The notes: a model not told the origin generated them from the sequence alone. Counted from the first letter of the stretch, positions 23,289 through 33,561 are shown. The stretch: 35,037 bases of DNA from an uncultured Oscillospiraceae bacterium (GCA_947599875.1 CANQFV010000026.1:1-35037), one strand, 5' to 3'. A program made the numbers and translations.

Positions 23289-23510
23289 TTATATTGCTTT
23301 CATTCTCCTTGCCGCCGCGTTCGGCTCATATTTAGTGCAGCCGGAATAGGTGTATTTGTTCTGATTGTTTCTCATGCACTTTCCTACGGCCATTGCTTCG
23401 TATTCGTATCCAACAGATGAGTTGACAAATACAAGGCCAGCATCACCTGTCCAATACTCACAAAACACACAGATTTTTGACCTTTTGGGATTTCCTTTTG
23501 TCCTTGCCAT
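23289..23510 (-). CDS. Small Cys-rich protein, possible zinc finger
   Basis: A protein of 73 aa; AAGGAG lies 8 bases before the ATG at 23510. It has CVFC near the start (KICVFCEYWTG), then GKCMRNN and SGCTKYEPN, giving four Cys that could hold a zinc ion. The N-terminus is basic (MARTKGNPKRSK), consistent with nucleic-acid binding. It is the first gene behind a strong promoter and may set the level of the genes that follow. No named family is recognised. Confidence 0.65.
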   Translation of the reverse strand: MARTKGNPKRSKICVFCEYWTGDAGLVFVNSSVGYEYEAMAVGKCMRNNQNKYTYSGCTKYEPNAAARRMKAI

Positions 23511-23570
23511 TATGCGTATCTCCTTTTTATATTTATTGAGCTGACAGAATATAATTGCTTATTTGACAAT

Positions 23571-23599
23571 ATTATACCAATAATACCCCTATAAGTCAA
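23571..23599 (-). promoter_or_regulatory. Strong sigma-A promoter for the minus-strand small-gene row
   Basis: Read on the minus strand: -35 TTGACT (23594-23599), 17-bp spacer, -10 TATAAT (23571-23576). The whole promoter is flanked by TTGAC at 23563-23567 and GTCAA at 23595-23599, an inverted pair that could be an operator. The XRE gene reads away on the other strand and is an obvious candidate regulator. Confidence 0.75.
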
Positions 23600-23666
23600 T
23601 ATTAAAACCTCTTTCAGATGTTTCTTGCCCCCGCTCCCATTGGCTACAATAAATATGGGTGATACT

Positions 23667-24011
23667 ATGGAAAACGTGGATTACAAGCGTCTTGGGGAGC
23701 GGATACGGGAGGAGCGGCTGCACCTTCGGCTTACACAGGCGCAGCTCGCGGAGGACATCGACATTTCGGACACCTACATGGGGGCCATCGAGCGGGGCGA
23801 GAGGGGACTGTCGCTGGATACGCTGATCATGCTGGCCAAACGGCTTGGGGTAACGGTGGATTATTTGCTGTCCGACGCCGTCTCCGGGACGGACGACAAC
23901 ATCATGGACCAGTTCCGCCAGCTCATGGACGGGCAGCCCCTGGAGCGCAAGCGGATGGCCATCAACGTGCTCCGGGCCGTGTTCGCGTACTTCGGCAGGG
24001 AGGGGGACTGA
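23667..24011 (+). CDS. XRE-family (Cro/CI-type) transcriptional regulator
   Basis: A protein of 114 aa from the ATG at 23667, with GGGTGA 5 bases upstream; a longer start at 23625 has no site. The N-terminal half is a helix-turn-helix of the lambda-repressor kind (LTQAQLAEDIDISDTYMGAI, then ERGLSLDTLIMLAKRLGV), ending in VDYLLSD. The C-terminal 40 residues are helical and probably dimerise (MDQFRQLMDGQPLERKRMAI). It stands divergent to the small-gene row and next to its promoter, so it may repress that promoter and its own. It is GC-rich, unlike the genes to its left. Confidence 0.9.
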   Translation: MENVDYKRLGERIREERLHLRLTQAQLAEDIDISDTYMGAIERGERGLSLDTLIMLAKRLGVTVDYLLSDAVSGTDDNIMDQFRQLMDGQPLERKRMAINVLRAVFAYFGREGD

Positions 24012-24014
24012 GCC

Positions 24015-24236
24015 TCAGTCCCCGCCGATTCTGCCCCGCCGAAGCGCTCTATATAGCTCCACATCATCAACGAGCCTCTTTACCGCAAGCTCAGTCAATG
24101 CCTCCACGGGCAGTGAGTACTCCGCCGCCAGGCGGTTCAGCTTGTCGTAGAGCATCCCGTTTGTGAGATAAACCGCGAAAAGCTCTTTTGGCGGGCGGTT
24201 TCCCGCGCCGTTTTGTGTGGATGGTCCCATGCTCAT
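24015..24236 (-). CDS. Small possible ribbon-helix-helix protein
   Basis: A protein of 73 aa; AAGGAGG lies 7 bases before the ATG at 24236. The N-terminal 15 residues are flexible. Then comes KELFAVYLTNGMLYDKLNRL and PVEALTELAVKRLVDDVELY, a strand-helix-helix pattern that resembles CopG-type DNA-binding proteins. The end is basic (RALRRGRI). Its stop is 3 bases from the XRE stop, so the two converge. It may regulate a neighbour or be an antitoxin-like protein, but no toxin partner is seen. Confidence 0.55.
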   Translation of the reverse strand: MSMGPSTQNGAGNRPPKELFAVYLTNGMLYDKLNRLAAEYSLPVEALTELAVKRLVDDVELYRALRRGRIGGD

Positions 24237-24256
24237 TTTCTCGCCTCCTTCCGACG

Positions 24257-24278
24257 CCGCCCGAAAGGGCGGTTTTTT
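24257..24278 (+). terminator. Rho-independent terminator
   Basis: CCGCCC (24257-24262), a GAAA loop, GGGCGG (24267-24272) and TTTTTT (24273-24278). It is oriented for plus-strand transcripts, probably those from the XRE gene, and lies just upstream of the ribosome binding site of the minus-strand 73-aa gene. Confidence 0.75.
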
Positions 24279-24403
24279 CATATGTAAAATTTCTCCGAAA
24301 GCATGTCCTGACCGTTCTACCTTATTGCATCGCCCAACCCCATATAAGTCGTCTGCCGGGAGCGGACTTTTCAAAACCGCTTTTCTTTTTTCTGAAACTC
24401 TGG

Positions 24404-24409
24404 TATAAT
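24404..24409 (+). promoter_or_regulatory. -10 box ahead of the second HTH gene
   Basis: A consensus TATAAT at 24404-24409 lies about 20 bases before the AGAGGAGG ribosome binding site of the next gene. No good -35 box is present at 16-18 bp, so the promoter may need an activator. Confidence 0.45.
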
Positions 24410-24438
24410 TCTCTCAACACGAAAGAGGAGGCCGGACA

Positions 24439-24909
24439 ATGGATGGGTTCTCGACCACAAAAGGGGAGGGCGGTATGGCGGAATACCGCTGTACCACCGA
24501 CACCGTGAAGGATAGTCTTATGAACGCCGATACTATCGGCGGTTTTTTTGAACAAAATCGGGATAAGATGGTGGGCACCCTTCCTGGTTTTCTGTCATCC
24601 CGGCTCTACGAGAAAAATCTGAGCGTGGCGGATGTGATCCGCGATTCCGGCCTCACAAAGGCCTACGCCTACCAGATCTTCAACGGCGAAAAGAAGCCCT
24701 CCGGGGACAAGCTGATTGCCATCGCCTTTGGCCTCCATTTGGACCTTGACAACACCCAGCGGATGCTGAAGATCGGCGGGTGCAGCGAGCTCTACCCAAG
24801 GATCGCCCGTGACGCGGTGATTCAGTTCTCCATCGTCCACGGGAAGAACATCTCGGAGACGGACGATGCGCTCTATGAGAACTGCTTCCCAACGATTTTG
24901 CCGCGATAA
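24439..24909 (+). CDS. HTH-domain protein (possible transcriptional regulator)
   Basis: A protein of 156 aa; the ATG at 24439 follows AGAGGAGG by 7 bases. A second ATG at 24475 also has a purine-rich site, so a product 12 residues shorter is possible. The centre reads like an XRE-type helix-turn-helix: LSVADVIRDSGLTKAYAYQI, then NGEKKPSGDKLIAIAFGLHL. This is followed by a helical region with DNTQRMLKIGGCSELYPRIA. Proteins of this form are frequent in Clostridia beside Ser/Thr kinase genes, but no kinase is present here. A strong stem-loop follows. Confidence 0.7.
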   Translation: MDGFSTTKGEGGMAEYRCTTDTVKDSLMNADTIGGFFEQNRDKMVGTLPGFLSSRLYEKNLSVADVIRDSGLTKAYAYQIFNGEKKPSGDKLIAIAFGLHLDLDNTQRMLKIGGCSELYPRIARDAVIQFSIVHGKNISETDDALYENCFPTILPR

Positions 24910-24912
24910 CAG

Positions 24913-24950
24913 AAGGCCTCCCTGTGCCGGACGCGGCACGGGGAGGCCTT
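24913..24950 (+). terminator. Stem-loop terminator after the HTH gene
   Basis: AAGGCCTCCCTGTGCCG pairs with CGGCACGGGGAGGCCTT around GACG, a stem of 17 pairs with one G-U. It lies directly after the stop codon. The T content downstream is modest (AACCTTATAAG), so the efficiency is uncertain. Confidence 0.65.
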
Positions 24951-24989
24951 AACCTTATAAGTTATATCTTATAAAACGTCAAAAACCGA

Positions 24990-25019
24990 TTGACTAAAAG
25001 CTATGCTTTGTGATATACT
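24990..25019 (+). promoter_or_regulatory. Sigma-A promoter of the DUF4143 ATPase gene
   Basis: -35 TTGACT (24990-24995), 18-bp spacer and -10 TATACT (25014-25019). TG at 25011-25012 gives an extended -10. The start would be near 25026, close to the ribosome binding site GAGAGGAG, so the leader is very short. Confidence 0.65.
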
Positions 25020-25042
25020 CTTATTGAGAGGAGCTGAAAGAC

Positions 25043-26215
25043 GTGATCATTCGGGAAAGCTATTTGGAAAAGATCCGCCCCTTTATCGGAAAGGACATCA
25101 TAAAGGTGTTGACCGGCATCCGCCGTGCCGGGAAAAGTGTATTGCTGGAACAGATTCGCGATGAAATCAACAGCCCCAACTCGCTCTATCTGAACTTTGA
25201 GGATCTGGGCAATCAACACCTCTGCGACTATCAGGCACTGCACGACTATGTCTGTGAGAAAATCGGGGACAGCCGGGAGCAGTTTTATCTGTTCTTTGAT
25301 GAGATCCAGGAGGTGGAGGGCTGGGAGAAGGCCGTCAACTCTCTGCGGGTCAGGTTCCATGCGGACATCTATATCACGGGCTCCAACTCCCGGCTCCTGT
25401 CCGGGGAGCTGGCCACCTATATCGCCGGGCGGTATGTGTCCTTCGTGGTCTATCCCTTCTCTTATGCTGAGTTCAAAACGATAAATTCCGGCTTCACTTT
25501 TGAGGACTACATCCGATACGGAGGTATGCCCTTCCTGTCCAGCCTCAGCTACGACCCGGACCTTAGCAGGAGCTATCTTCAGGACATCTTCAACTCCGTG
25601 GTGTTGAAGGACGTTGTCAAGCGCAACAACATCCGGGACGTTGACCTTCTGGAGCGCATCATCGCTTACGCTCTTGCCAATGTGGGCCGGAGCTTTTCGG
25701 CGACAAGTATCTCCAAATTCTTCAAGTCCGAAGGCCGTACAGTCGCCCCGGAGACGATACTCAATTACCTGAAAGCCTGTGAGGACGCATACCTGCTCTA
25801 CCGCTTCAGGAGCCAAGATATCAACGGCAAGAAGATCCTGAAGGTCAACGAGAAGTACTACGCGGCGGACCACGGCCTTCGGGAGACGATCATCGGCGCG
25901 AATCTTCAAAATATGGAGATCATCCTTGAGAACATCACCGCCCTTGAGCTGCTTCGCCGGGGCTTCACAGTCAGCGTTGGCCGCGTCGGTGAGAAGGAAA
26001 TCGACTTCGTGGCGGAGAAGCAGGGCGAAAAGCTGTATGTCCAAGTTTGCTATCTGCTGAACGATGAGTCCACCGTACAGCGCGAATTTGGTTCTCTTCT
26101 GGATGTTCGGGACAACTACCCCAAGATCGTCCTGTACAAGGAGGGCTCCTTCCGGGGCAGCTATGAGGGCATCCCGGCCATCAAAATCGAGGACTGGCTG
26201 ATGGACGTAAAATGA
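25043..26215 (+). CDS. AAA ATPase with DUF4143 domain
   Basis: A protein of 390 aa starting at GTG 25043, with GAGAGGAG 9 bases upstream. The N-terminal AAA_14-type ATPase has the Walker A GIRRAGKS (25-32) and the Walker B LFFDEIQ, followed by ITGSNSRLL (sensor) and a YIAGRYVSF arm. The C-terminal DUF4143 part has the winged-helix stretch SATSISKFFKSEGRTVAPE and the end KEIDFVAEKQGEKLYVQVCY, a nuclease-like fold with an incomplete catalytic set. Proteins of this family are widespread and their cellular role is poorly known. It stands alone with its own promoter and terminator. Confidence 0.92.
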   Translation: MIIRESYLEKIRPFIGKDIIKVLTGIRRAGKSVLLEQIRDEINSPNSLYLNFEDLGNQHLCDYQALHDYVCEKIGDSREQFYLFFDEIQEVEGWEKAVNSLRVRFHADIYITGSNSRLLSGELATYIAGRYVSFVVYPFSYAEFKTINSGFTFEDYIRYGGMPFLSSLSYDPDLSRSYLQDIFNSVVLKDVVKRNNIRDVDLLERIIAYALANVGRSFSATSISKFFKSEGRTVAPETILNYLKACEDAYLLYRFRSQDINGKKILKVNEKYYAADHGLRETIIGANLQNMEIILENITALELLRRGFTVSVGRVGEKEIDFVAEKQGEKLYVQVCYLLNDESTVQREFGSLLDVRDNYPKIVLYKEGSFRGSYEGIPAIKIEDWLMDVK

Positions 26216-26430
26216 GGGCACACAATGAAAAAAGCGCCGGGCCTCCTGCTGGGATACCCGGTGCTTTTTTCACATATTTTTTGTTGCAGGGTTCCTTCGG
26301 CGATAAACCGTCCGCCACATTTCCGCCACATTTTGGCGTGGCGGTTTGTGTTGAGACATAAGAGTACATGAAGAGGCCAAATCCGTTTTCCCTTGGGCCG
26401 CAAGGCTTTATGACACCTCGTTGAGATTTG
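26181..26430 (-). pseudogene. Possible C-terminal remnant of a tyrosine recombinase
   Basis: In the minus-strand frame ending near 26181, the sequence reads LYSYVSTQ-like text followed by a polar tail with KCGGNVADG and KKYVKKAP. This resembles the end of many Clostridial phage-type integrases, which close with a YSHVS-like segment and a loose tail. No recombinase core is present upstream. The region also holds repeats (TCCGCCACATTT, GGCCAAATC/GATTTGGCC at 26375-26433). The reading is weak and could be chance. Confidence 0.25.
26228..26270. terminator. Bidirectional rho-independent terminator
   Basis: AAAAAAGCGCCGGG (26228-26241) pairs with CCCGGTGCTTTTTT (26257-26270). A T-run follows on the plus strand, and the A-run gives a T-run on the minus strand. 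It ends the DUF4143 gene and would also end any minus-strand transcript coming from the right. Confidence 0.85.
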
Positions 26431-26512
26431 GCCGCATTCGTAAAAACGCTAAAAGGCTACGATGCCTAATTTCATATCGTTGTCTCCTGTTTCGTTCGTA
26501 TGAGTTGGGGGA

Positions 26513-26908
26513 TCATTCAAAATGCTCCTTGGAATACATATTCGGCATCAGATCCCTGAGCTTGTAGCTCACATACCGCCCGTCGGAGCGGACGCACAGC
26601 AGCTCCACATCCGGGGAAAACTCGCTGAGGACCTGACGGCATGTGCCGCAGGGGGTGCAGTAGGCCATGCTGTTGCCGGAGTAGACGGCCAGCCGCCGGA
26701 ACCGCCTCTTCCCCAGGGCCACGGCGGCGCAGACGGCGGCCTGCTCGGCGCAGATGGTGGAGCCAAGGGCCGCGTTCTCCACGGTGCAGCCCGTCACCAC
26801 CGTCCCGTCGGAACATTCCAGCGCCGCGCCCATCCCCAGCTTGGAGTATGGGGCGTAGGCGTTTTTCGCGGCCTCCACAGCCCGGTTAATCAGATCTCTG
26901 TCGGTCAT
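26513..26908 (-). CDS. cdd: Cytidine deaminase
   Basis: A protein of 131 aa, the usual length of the homotetrameric enzyme, which converts cytidine or deoxycytidine to uridine or deoxyuridine in pyrimidine salvage. The zinc site is visible: Cys53-Ala-Glu55 (CAE) with the Glu as proton shuttle, and Cys87 and Cys90 in TPCGTC. The N-terminus (RAVEAAKNAYAPYSKLGMGAA) is typical. One difference is Gln in CAEQ, where the family usually has Arg. The start follows a GGGAGGGATAGAG site. It is last in a minus-strand row with the peptide-binding lipoprotein gene, 31 bases downstream of that gene's stop. Confidence 0.95.
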   Translation of the reverse strand: MTDRDLINRAVEAAKNAYAPYSKLGMGAALECSDGTVVTGCTVENAALGSTICAEQAAVCAAVALGKRRFRRLAVYSGNSMAYCTPCGTCRQVLSEFSPDVELLCVRSDGRYVSYKLRDLMPNMYSKEHFE

Positions 26909-26939
26909 CTCTATCCCTCCCGCGCTGATTTTATCTCTT

Positions 26940-28517
26940 TCAGCTCCGTCCGGCAGACAGATCCACTGTCCACCCGGCGGCGCCGGAGTATATGTTGGAA
27001 AGTCCCGGGTCGATGCCCTGGATCACCCCCAGGTGGGTGAGTACCAAAGACTGCTTGTAGAGGATGGGCAGGATCGCCGCGTCCTCCGCCGCGTACAGGT
27101 CAAGGGCGTCGGCGGCCTCCTGCCGCTCCCCCTCGGGGCTGGAGAGATAGGCGTTGATCAGCTCCCGGTACTCGGGGTCCGTGATCTTGCCGTAGTTCAG
27201 GCTGCCGGTGAACAGGGCCGACAGGTCAAAGTCCGCCTTCAGCCGAACCTCCCCTAAATACAGGGAGAAATTCCCGGATCTCAGGGCCGACTGATACTGG
27301 GCGAAGGTAAGCTCGTCCAGCGTCACGTTGATCCCCATGTTGCGCATGTCCGTGGCGATGCGCCTGGCGGCGGCCAGCTTCGTCTCCGACTCGGAATTGA
27401 CGATGAACCGCAGGGAGAACACGTCCGTCAGGTACTCCAGGTTCCCGTCGGAGTCCGTGTCCTCCAGCCCCGCGATCATGGCGAGACGCTGGAAGTCCCG
27501 GCGGGAGTAGCCGTAGCCGGTGGCGTCGGAGTCGTCGTAGTAGCCCAGGGCCGGGCTGAGGATAAAGGCGGATTTCCGGGCCGCCGCGCCGTAGATCTCA
27601 TCGGCGATGGTGTCCCGGTCCACAAGCCTGACCAGCGCCCGGCGAACCAGGGTGTCGCTTGTCACCTTGGCCGCGCAGTTAAAGCCCAGGAAGAGCAGAT
27701 CCGTGGTGTCGTAATACCTGGTCTCGTGGACGACGTGGATGTTCAGCTTTGCCCCGCCGTTGGGGTCGTAGCACAGCAGATCCACGTCCCGCTCGGAAAA
27801 GGACTCCGCCAGCTGATCCACGGCGATTTCCTTCAAATAGATGTTCCCGGGGATGTTCCCGGCGTAGTCCCGGTGGCCGGTAAACACCGTGAGGGAAGAG
27901 ACCCCCATCCGGTACGGACCCGTCCCCGGGGGCGTCTCCTCCTGGGCCGTCCCCTCCGGCACGACGGGGATATCCAGCAGGGCGGGGAGGCCGTAATCGG
28001 CCCGCTTCAGGTGGATCTCCACCTGCCCGTCCTCCCCCACGCCGGCGTAGGATATGCCGTCAAGGCGGGAGGAATATTTGGCGCTGTTCCGGGCCTCGTT
28101 GATGGAGTACACCACGTCCGCGGCGGTGAGGGCCGCGCCGTTGTGGAAGCGCACCCCCTCCTTGAGGGCGAAGGTGTAGCGGATCCCGTCCTGGGTTTCG
28201 TAGTCCCGGCACAGCACGGGCCGGGGCGCAAGATCGCCCCCCAGCTCAAAAAGTCCCTCGTACACCAGGCCCAGAAGCTGCTGGTTATACACATTCGTGG
28301 CGGTAAAGGGGTTCAGGGACTCGTCAGGGTCGTAGTTTACGGAGAACACGTTGTCCGCCCGGGACACGGTCTCCGGCGTCTGGGGCGTCACGGACGGCGA
28401 ATCCGGCGCGTCCGGCGTGTCCGGGGAGTCCGGCGTCCCGGAGGGATCCCGCAGACAGCCCGACAGCAGTATCGCCAGCGCCAGGAGGGGCGCTGTAAGC
28501 TTATGAAACCGTCCCAT
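26940..28517 (-). CDS. ABC transporter substrate-binding lipoprotein, family 5 (oligopeptide-type)
   Basis: A protein of 525 aa; AAAGGAG lies 6 bases before the ATG at 28517. A lipoprotein signal peptide is clear: basic start, hydrophobic LLALAILLSGC with Cys21 as the lipidated residue, then a Pro/Asp/Ser-rich linker of about 30 residues. The body matches SBP_bac_5 proteins: NPFTATNVYNQQLLGLVYEG, TFALKEGVRFHNGAALTAAD, and VVYSINEARNS. It captures peptides or similar solutes outside the cell for an ABC importer. No permease or ATPase gene is nearby, so it probably works with a transporter encoded elsewhere. Its stop is 31 bases from cdd and its start 18 bases from the end of pgeF. Confidence 0.93.
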   Translation of the reverse strand: MGRFHKLTAPLLALAILLSGCLRDPSGTPDSPDTPDAPDSPSVTPQTPETVSRADNVFSVNYDPDESLNPFTATNVYNQQLLGLVYEGLFELGGDLAPRPVLCRDYETQDGIRYTFALKEGVRFHNGAALTAADVVYSINEARNSAKYSSRLDGISYAGVGEDGQVEIHLKRADYGLPALLDIPVVPEGTAQEETPPGTGPYRMGVSSLTVFTGHRDYAGNIPGNIYLKEIAVDQLAESFSERDVDLLCYDPNGGAKLNIHVVHETRYYDTTDLLFLGFNCAAKVTSDTLVRRALVRLVDRDTIADEIYGAAARKSAFILSPALGYYDDSDATGYGYSRRDFQRLAMIAGLEDTDSDGNLEYLTDVFSLRFIVNSESETKLAAARRIATDMRNMGINVTLDELTFAQYQSALRSGNFSLYLGEVRLKADFDLSALFTGSLNYGKITDPEYRELINAYLSSPEGERQEAADALDLYAAEDAAILPILYKQSLVLTHLGVIQGIDPGLSNIYSGAAGWTVDLSAGRS

Positions 28518-28535
28518 GCGGTTCTCCTTTCCCCG

Positions 28536-29330
28536 TTATCTCAATGCGATGACGGCCCCCTGGACCCCCCGCTTCCCGGCGGTGGCCCGGTGAGACCAGA
28601 ATGTTTCCTTTTGGCAGACGGTACACACGCCCGAGACGGCGATGTTCTCCGGCCGCACCCCGGCCCGGATGAGCAGCGCCCGGTTCACGCCCTTGAGATC
28701 CACATAGTATTTCTCCCCGCCCCTGCCGGGGTCACGGATGTACGCCTGCCCCTCCCGGCCCAGGACGGCGGTGACGGCCTCCGGCACCTGGGGGCCGGTC
28801 TCAAAGCAGCAGGCGGAGATCCCCGGCCCGATGGCGGCCCGGATGTCCCCGGGGCGGGAGCCTATCCTCTCCATAGCCCGGACGCCCTCCCCGGCGATAT
28901 CCGCCACGGTCCCCCGCCAACCGGCGTGGACGGCGGCGATCACCCCCTTCACCGGGTCGTGAAGGAGCAGGGGGATGCAGTCCGCAGTAAAGCAGATCAG
29001 GGCGAGGCCCGGAACGTCGGTGACGAGGCCGTCGGCCTCATAGGGCAGGGGGTCATACGGCTCCCGGGCGTCCGCCTGCGTCACATATCTCACGGTGTTC
29101 CCGTGGACCTGCCGGGTGAAGCACAGCTTCCCGATGCCCAGGGCCGCCTTCAGCCGGCGGTAGTTCTCCCGGACGGCGCCGGGGTCGTCCCCCCGGCTCT
29201 CCCCCAGGTTCAGGGAGGCATAGATCCCCTGGCTCACCCCGCCGAAGCGCGTGGTGAAGGCGTGGAGCGCGCAAATGTGCGGGCTTGTCAAAAAAGATAT
29301 CCCCTGAACGCTTTTTTCAACAAAATCCAT
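28536..29330 (-). CDS. pgeF: Peptidoglycan editing factor PgeF / YfiH-type (laccase-domain) protein
   Basis: A protein of 264 aa from the ATG at 29330; an in-frame TTG at 29336 is possible, and neither has a strong ribosome binding site. The family pattern is complete: TTRFGGVSQGIYASLNLG at the start, a TRQVHGNTV segment with His, then the zinc-site block DCIPLLLHDP, HAGWRGTV with His, and GPGISACCFE. Members were named polyphenol oxidases, and PgeF was later linked to removal of wrong residues from peptidoglycan precursors in E. coli. The related FAMIN/YlmD proteins act on purine nucleosides. It is the middle gene of the minus-strand row between secA and the peptide-binding lipoprotein. Confidence 0.92.
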   Translation of the reverse strand: MDFVEKSVQGISFLTSPHICALHAFTTRFGGVSQGIYASLNLGESRGDDPGAVRENYRRLKAALGIGKLCFTRQVHGNTVRYVTQADAREPYDPLPYEADGLVTDVPGLALICFTADCIPLLLHDPVKGVIAAVHAGWRGTVADIAGEGVRAMERIGSRPGDIRAAIGPGISACCFETGPQVPEAVTAVLGREGQAYIRDPGRGGEKYYVDLKGVNRALLIRAGVRPENIAVSGVCTVCQKETFWSHRATAGKRGVQGAVIALR

Positions 29331-29386
29331 AGGCAAAGGTAAATCTCAAAATTCCGAATATTTTTCCCGGGAAGTCCCCCTTGGCA

Positions 29387-29413
29387 TTGAAAGGCCGCTC
29401 CGCGGCCTTTCAA
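29387..29413 (-). terminator. Stem-loop after secA
   Basis: TTGAAAGGCCGC (29387-29398), loop TCC, and GCGGCCTTTCAA (29402-29413) form a perfect 12-bp stem 6 bases after the secA stop. No T-run follows on the minus strand, so it may act as a weak terminator or protect the 3' end of the RNA. Confidence 0.6.
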
Positions 29414-29419
29414 GCCGGC

Positions 29420-32218
<2,799 letters not shown>

Positions 32219-32266
32219 ATCCGTAAAGCCTTTCGGTAGAATAACGCTGTGTGAACGCATCAACTG

Positions 32267-32272
32267 ATTATA
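32267..32272 (-). promoter_or_regulatory. Extended -10 element of the secA promoter
   Basis: On the minus strand TGCTATAAT gives an extended -10 box (TATAAT at 32267-32272), about 50 bases before the SecA start codon. The -35 region is only T-rich, which is acceptable with an extended -10. Confidence 0.6.
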
Positions 32273-32356
32273 GCACACTTTTTTCATAAAAAAAAGAAGA
32301 AAAGTATGAATCGGGCTTGTTTACAAAATATTCACATTTGCCCAGGCTGTTTTCGG

Positions 32357-32362
32357 TATAAT
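32357..32362 (+). promoter_or_regulatory. -10 box ahead of the trigger-factor/FKBP-like lipoprotein gene
   Basis: TATAAT at 32357-32362, 43 bases before the start codon. A TTCACA (32331-32336) lies 20 bp upstream, longer than ideal. The divergent secA promoter is about 90 bp away. Confidence 0.5.
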
Positions 32363-32405
32363 CCAATTGTTATTGATTCCTATTTGGAATGTGTGAGGTT
32401 TTCCT

Positions 32406-33440
32406 ATGAATTTGAAAAAATGGACGTGCTTTTTCCTGGCCCTTGTGCTGGTTCTGGCCCTGTGTGCCTGCCAGAAGGGGAGCCTGGACGACAAGGTGAA
32501 CGAGATCGTGAACGGCCAGGACGGCTCGGGGGAGGACTCCGTCCCCGACTACACCGCCTTTTCCGACGGCCTGGACGAGAACGGATTTTATCAGGGCGTC
32601 AGGGCCCTGGACACCGTGACCCTCCCGGAGTTTGACCAGGTTGCCGAGCCGGAGTTTCCCAAGATCACCGACCGGGCCATTGAGGACGGGGACTTTGTGA
32701 ACATCGACTATGTGGGCAGCGTGGACGGCGTGGAGTTTGAGGGCGGCAGCACCCAGGGCAACGGCTTCGATGTGATCATCGGCTACACCAGCTTTATTGA
32801 CGACTTCATCCAGCAGCTGGTGGGCCACACCCCCGGGGAGAACTTTGATATCGAGGTGACCTTCCCCGACCCGTACCAGAGCGAGGAGCTGGCGGGCAAG
32901 GACGCGGTGTTCAATATCACCGTCAATTACATCTGGGACATCACCGAGGAGGCGGCCAACGCCATCGGCTTTGAGGGCCGGGACGGGATGGCCCAGTATC
33001 TGGCGTACAACAACTACTCCGTGGGGGACGTGATCACGGACCCCGAGATGTCCGTCTTCCTCTCCTCCTCCCAGTGCGGGGACATTCCGGAGTCTGTGGA
33101 GCAGACCGTGCGCGCCCGCATGAGGAAGCAGCTGGAGATCCAGGCCTCCCAGTACGGCCTGGACGCCGATACCTTTGTCCAGTATATGACGGGCGCCTCC
33201 TCCGCGGATGAGTACCTGGATGTCCAGGTGCCCTTCCAGGCCCAGCAGGATATGATCATCCAGGCCATCGCCGAGCGGGAGGGCCTCACCGCCACCGATG
33301 AGGATATCACCGAGCGTGAGTACGAGGCGTATGTGGAGGTGTACGGCCTTCCGTATGTGAAGTACGCCGTCCTCAGCGAGAAGGCCGGGGAGTACGTCAC
33401 GGAGAAACTTGGTCTGGCTTGGAAGGCCGCAGAGACTTAA
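32406..33440 (+). CDS. FKBP/trigger-factor-like peptidyl-prolyl isomerase lipoprotein
   Basis: A protein of 344 aa; GAGG lies 8 bases before the ATG at 32406. It begins with a lipoprotein signal (KKWTCFFLALVLVLALCAC), with a Cys at about residue 20 or 22 as the lipidated residue. The middle (about 92-175) matches an FKBP-type PPIase: GDFVNIDYVGSVDGVEFEGG, then GYTSFIDDFIQQLVGHTPGE and VTFPDPYQSEELAGKDAVF. The C-terminal part (about 200-335) is helical and resembles the trigger factor C-terminal domain. It probably helps secreted proteins fold outside the membrane, which fits its place beside secA. Activity is not certain because the active-site aromatics cannot be checked fully. Its last codons lie in an inverted repeat. 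Confidence 0.9.
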   Translation: MNLKKWTCFFLALVLVLALCACQKGSLDDKVNEIVNGQDGSGEDSVPDYTAFSDGLDENGFYQGVRALDTVTLPEFDQVAEPEFPKITDRAIEDGDFVNIDYVGSVDGVEFEGGSTQGNGFDVIIGYTSFIDDFIQQLVGHTPGENFDIEVTFPDPYQSEELAGKDAVFNITVNYIWDITEEAANAIGFEGRDGMAQYLAYNNYSVGDVITDPEMSVFLSSSQCGDIPESVEQTVRARMRKQLEIQASQYGLDADTFVQYMTGASSADEYLDVQVPFQAQQDMIIQAIAEREGLTATDEDITEREYEAYVEVYGLPYVKYAVLSEKAGEYVTEKLGLAWKAAET

Positions 33441-33498
33441 TGGCGCGGCAGCTTCCAGCGAATTTCTTACCCTGAGATTAGACCCTGCGGCCTTCCAA
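33419..33498. repeat. 14-bp inverted repeat across the PPIase gene end
   Basis: TTGGAAGGCCGCAG (33419-33432) and CTGCGGCCTTCCAA (33485-33498) are exact inverse complements. The left arm contains the last sense codons of the lipoprotein gene before TAA (33438-33440). It could be an RNA 3'-end stem or a site that changes the end of the protein by recombination. Confidence 0.75.
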
Positions 33499-33517
33499 TG
33501 CCAATTAGGACGCGTGC

Positions 33518-33561
33518 GAAAGGCCCGGCGTGAATTCTGCGGAATTCACGCCGGGCCTTTC
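33518..33561 (+). terminator. Perfect 20-bp stem-loop, probable terminator
   Basis: Arms 33518-33537 (GAAAGGCCCGGCGTGAATTC) and 33542-33561 pair exactly around TGCG. It lies about 80 bases after the PPIase stop. A wider pair GCGCGGCAG (33443-33451) and CTGCCGCGC (33564-33572) encloses it. The T-run is short (CTTTCTGCTG), so this may also be a structured repeat element. Confidence 0.7.

Noticed and set aside
23625-23650. Promoter for the XRE gene (TTGCCC and TACAAT)
   Set aside because: The spacer is only 14 bp, too short for a sigma-A promoter, so it was not annotated.
27726-29342. Plus-strand open frame of 538 codons
   Set aside because: It is antisense to the peptide-binding lipoprotein and pgeF genes, which have clear family motifs; the product is Gly/Arg/His-rich with no recognisable domain.
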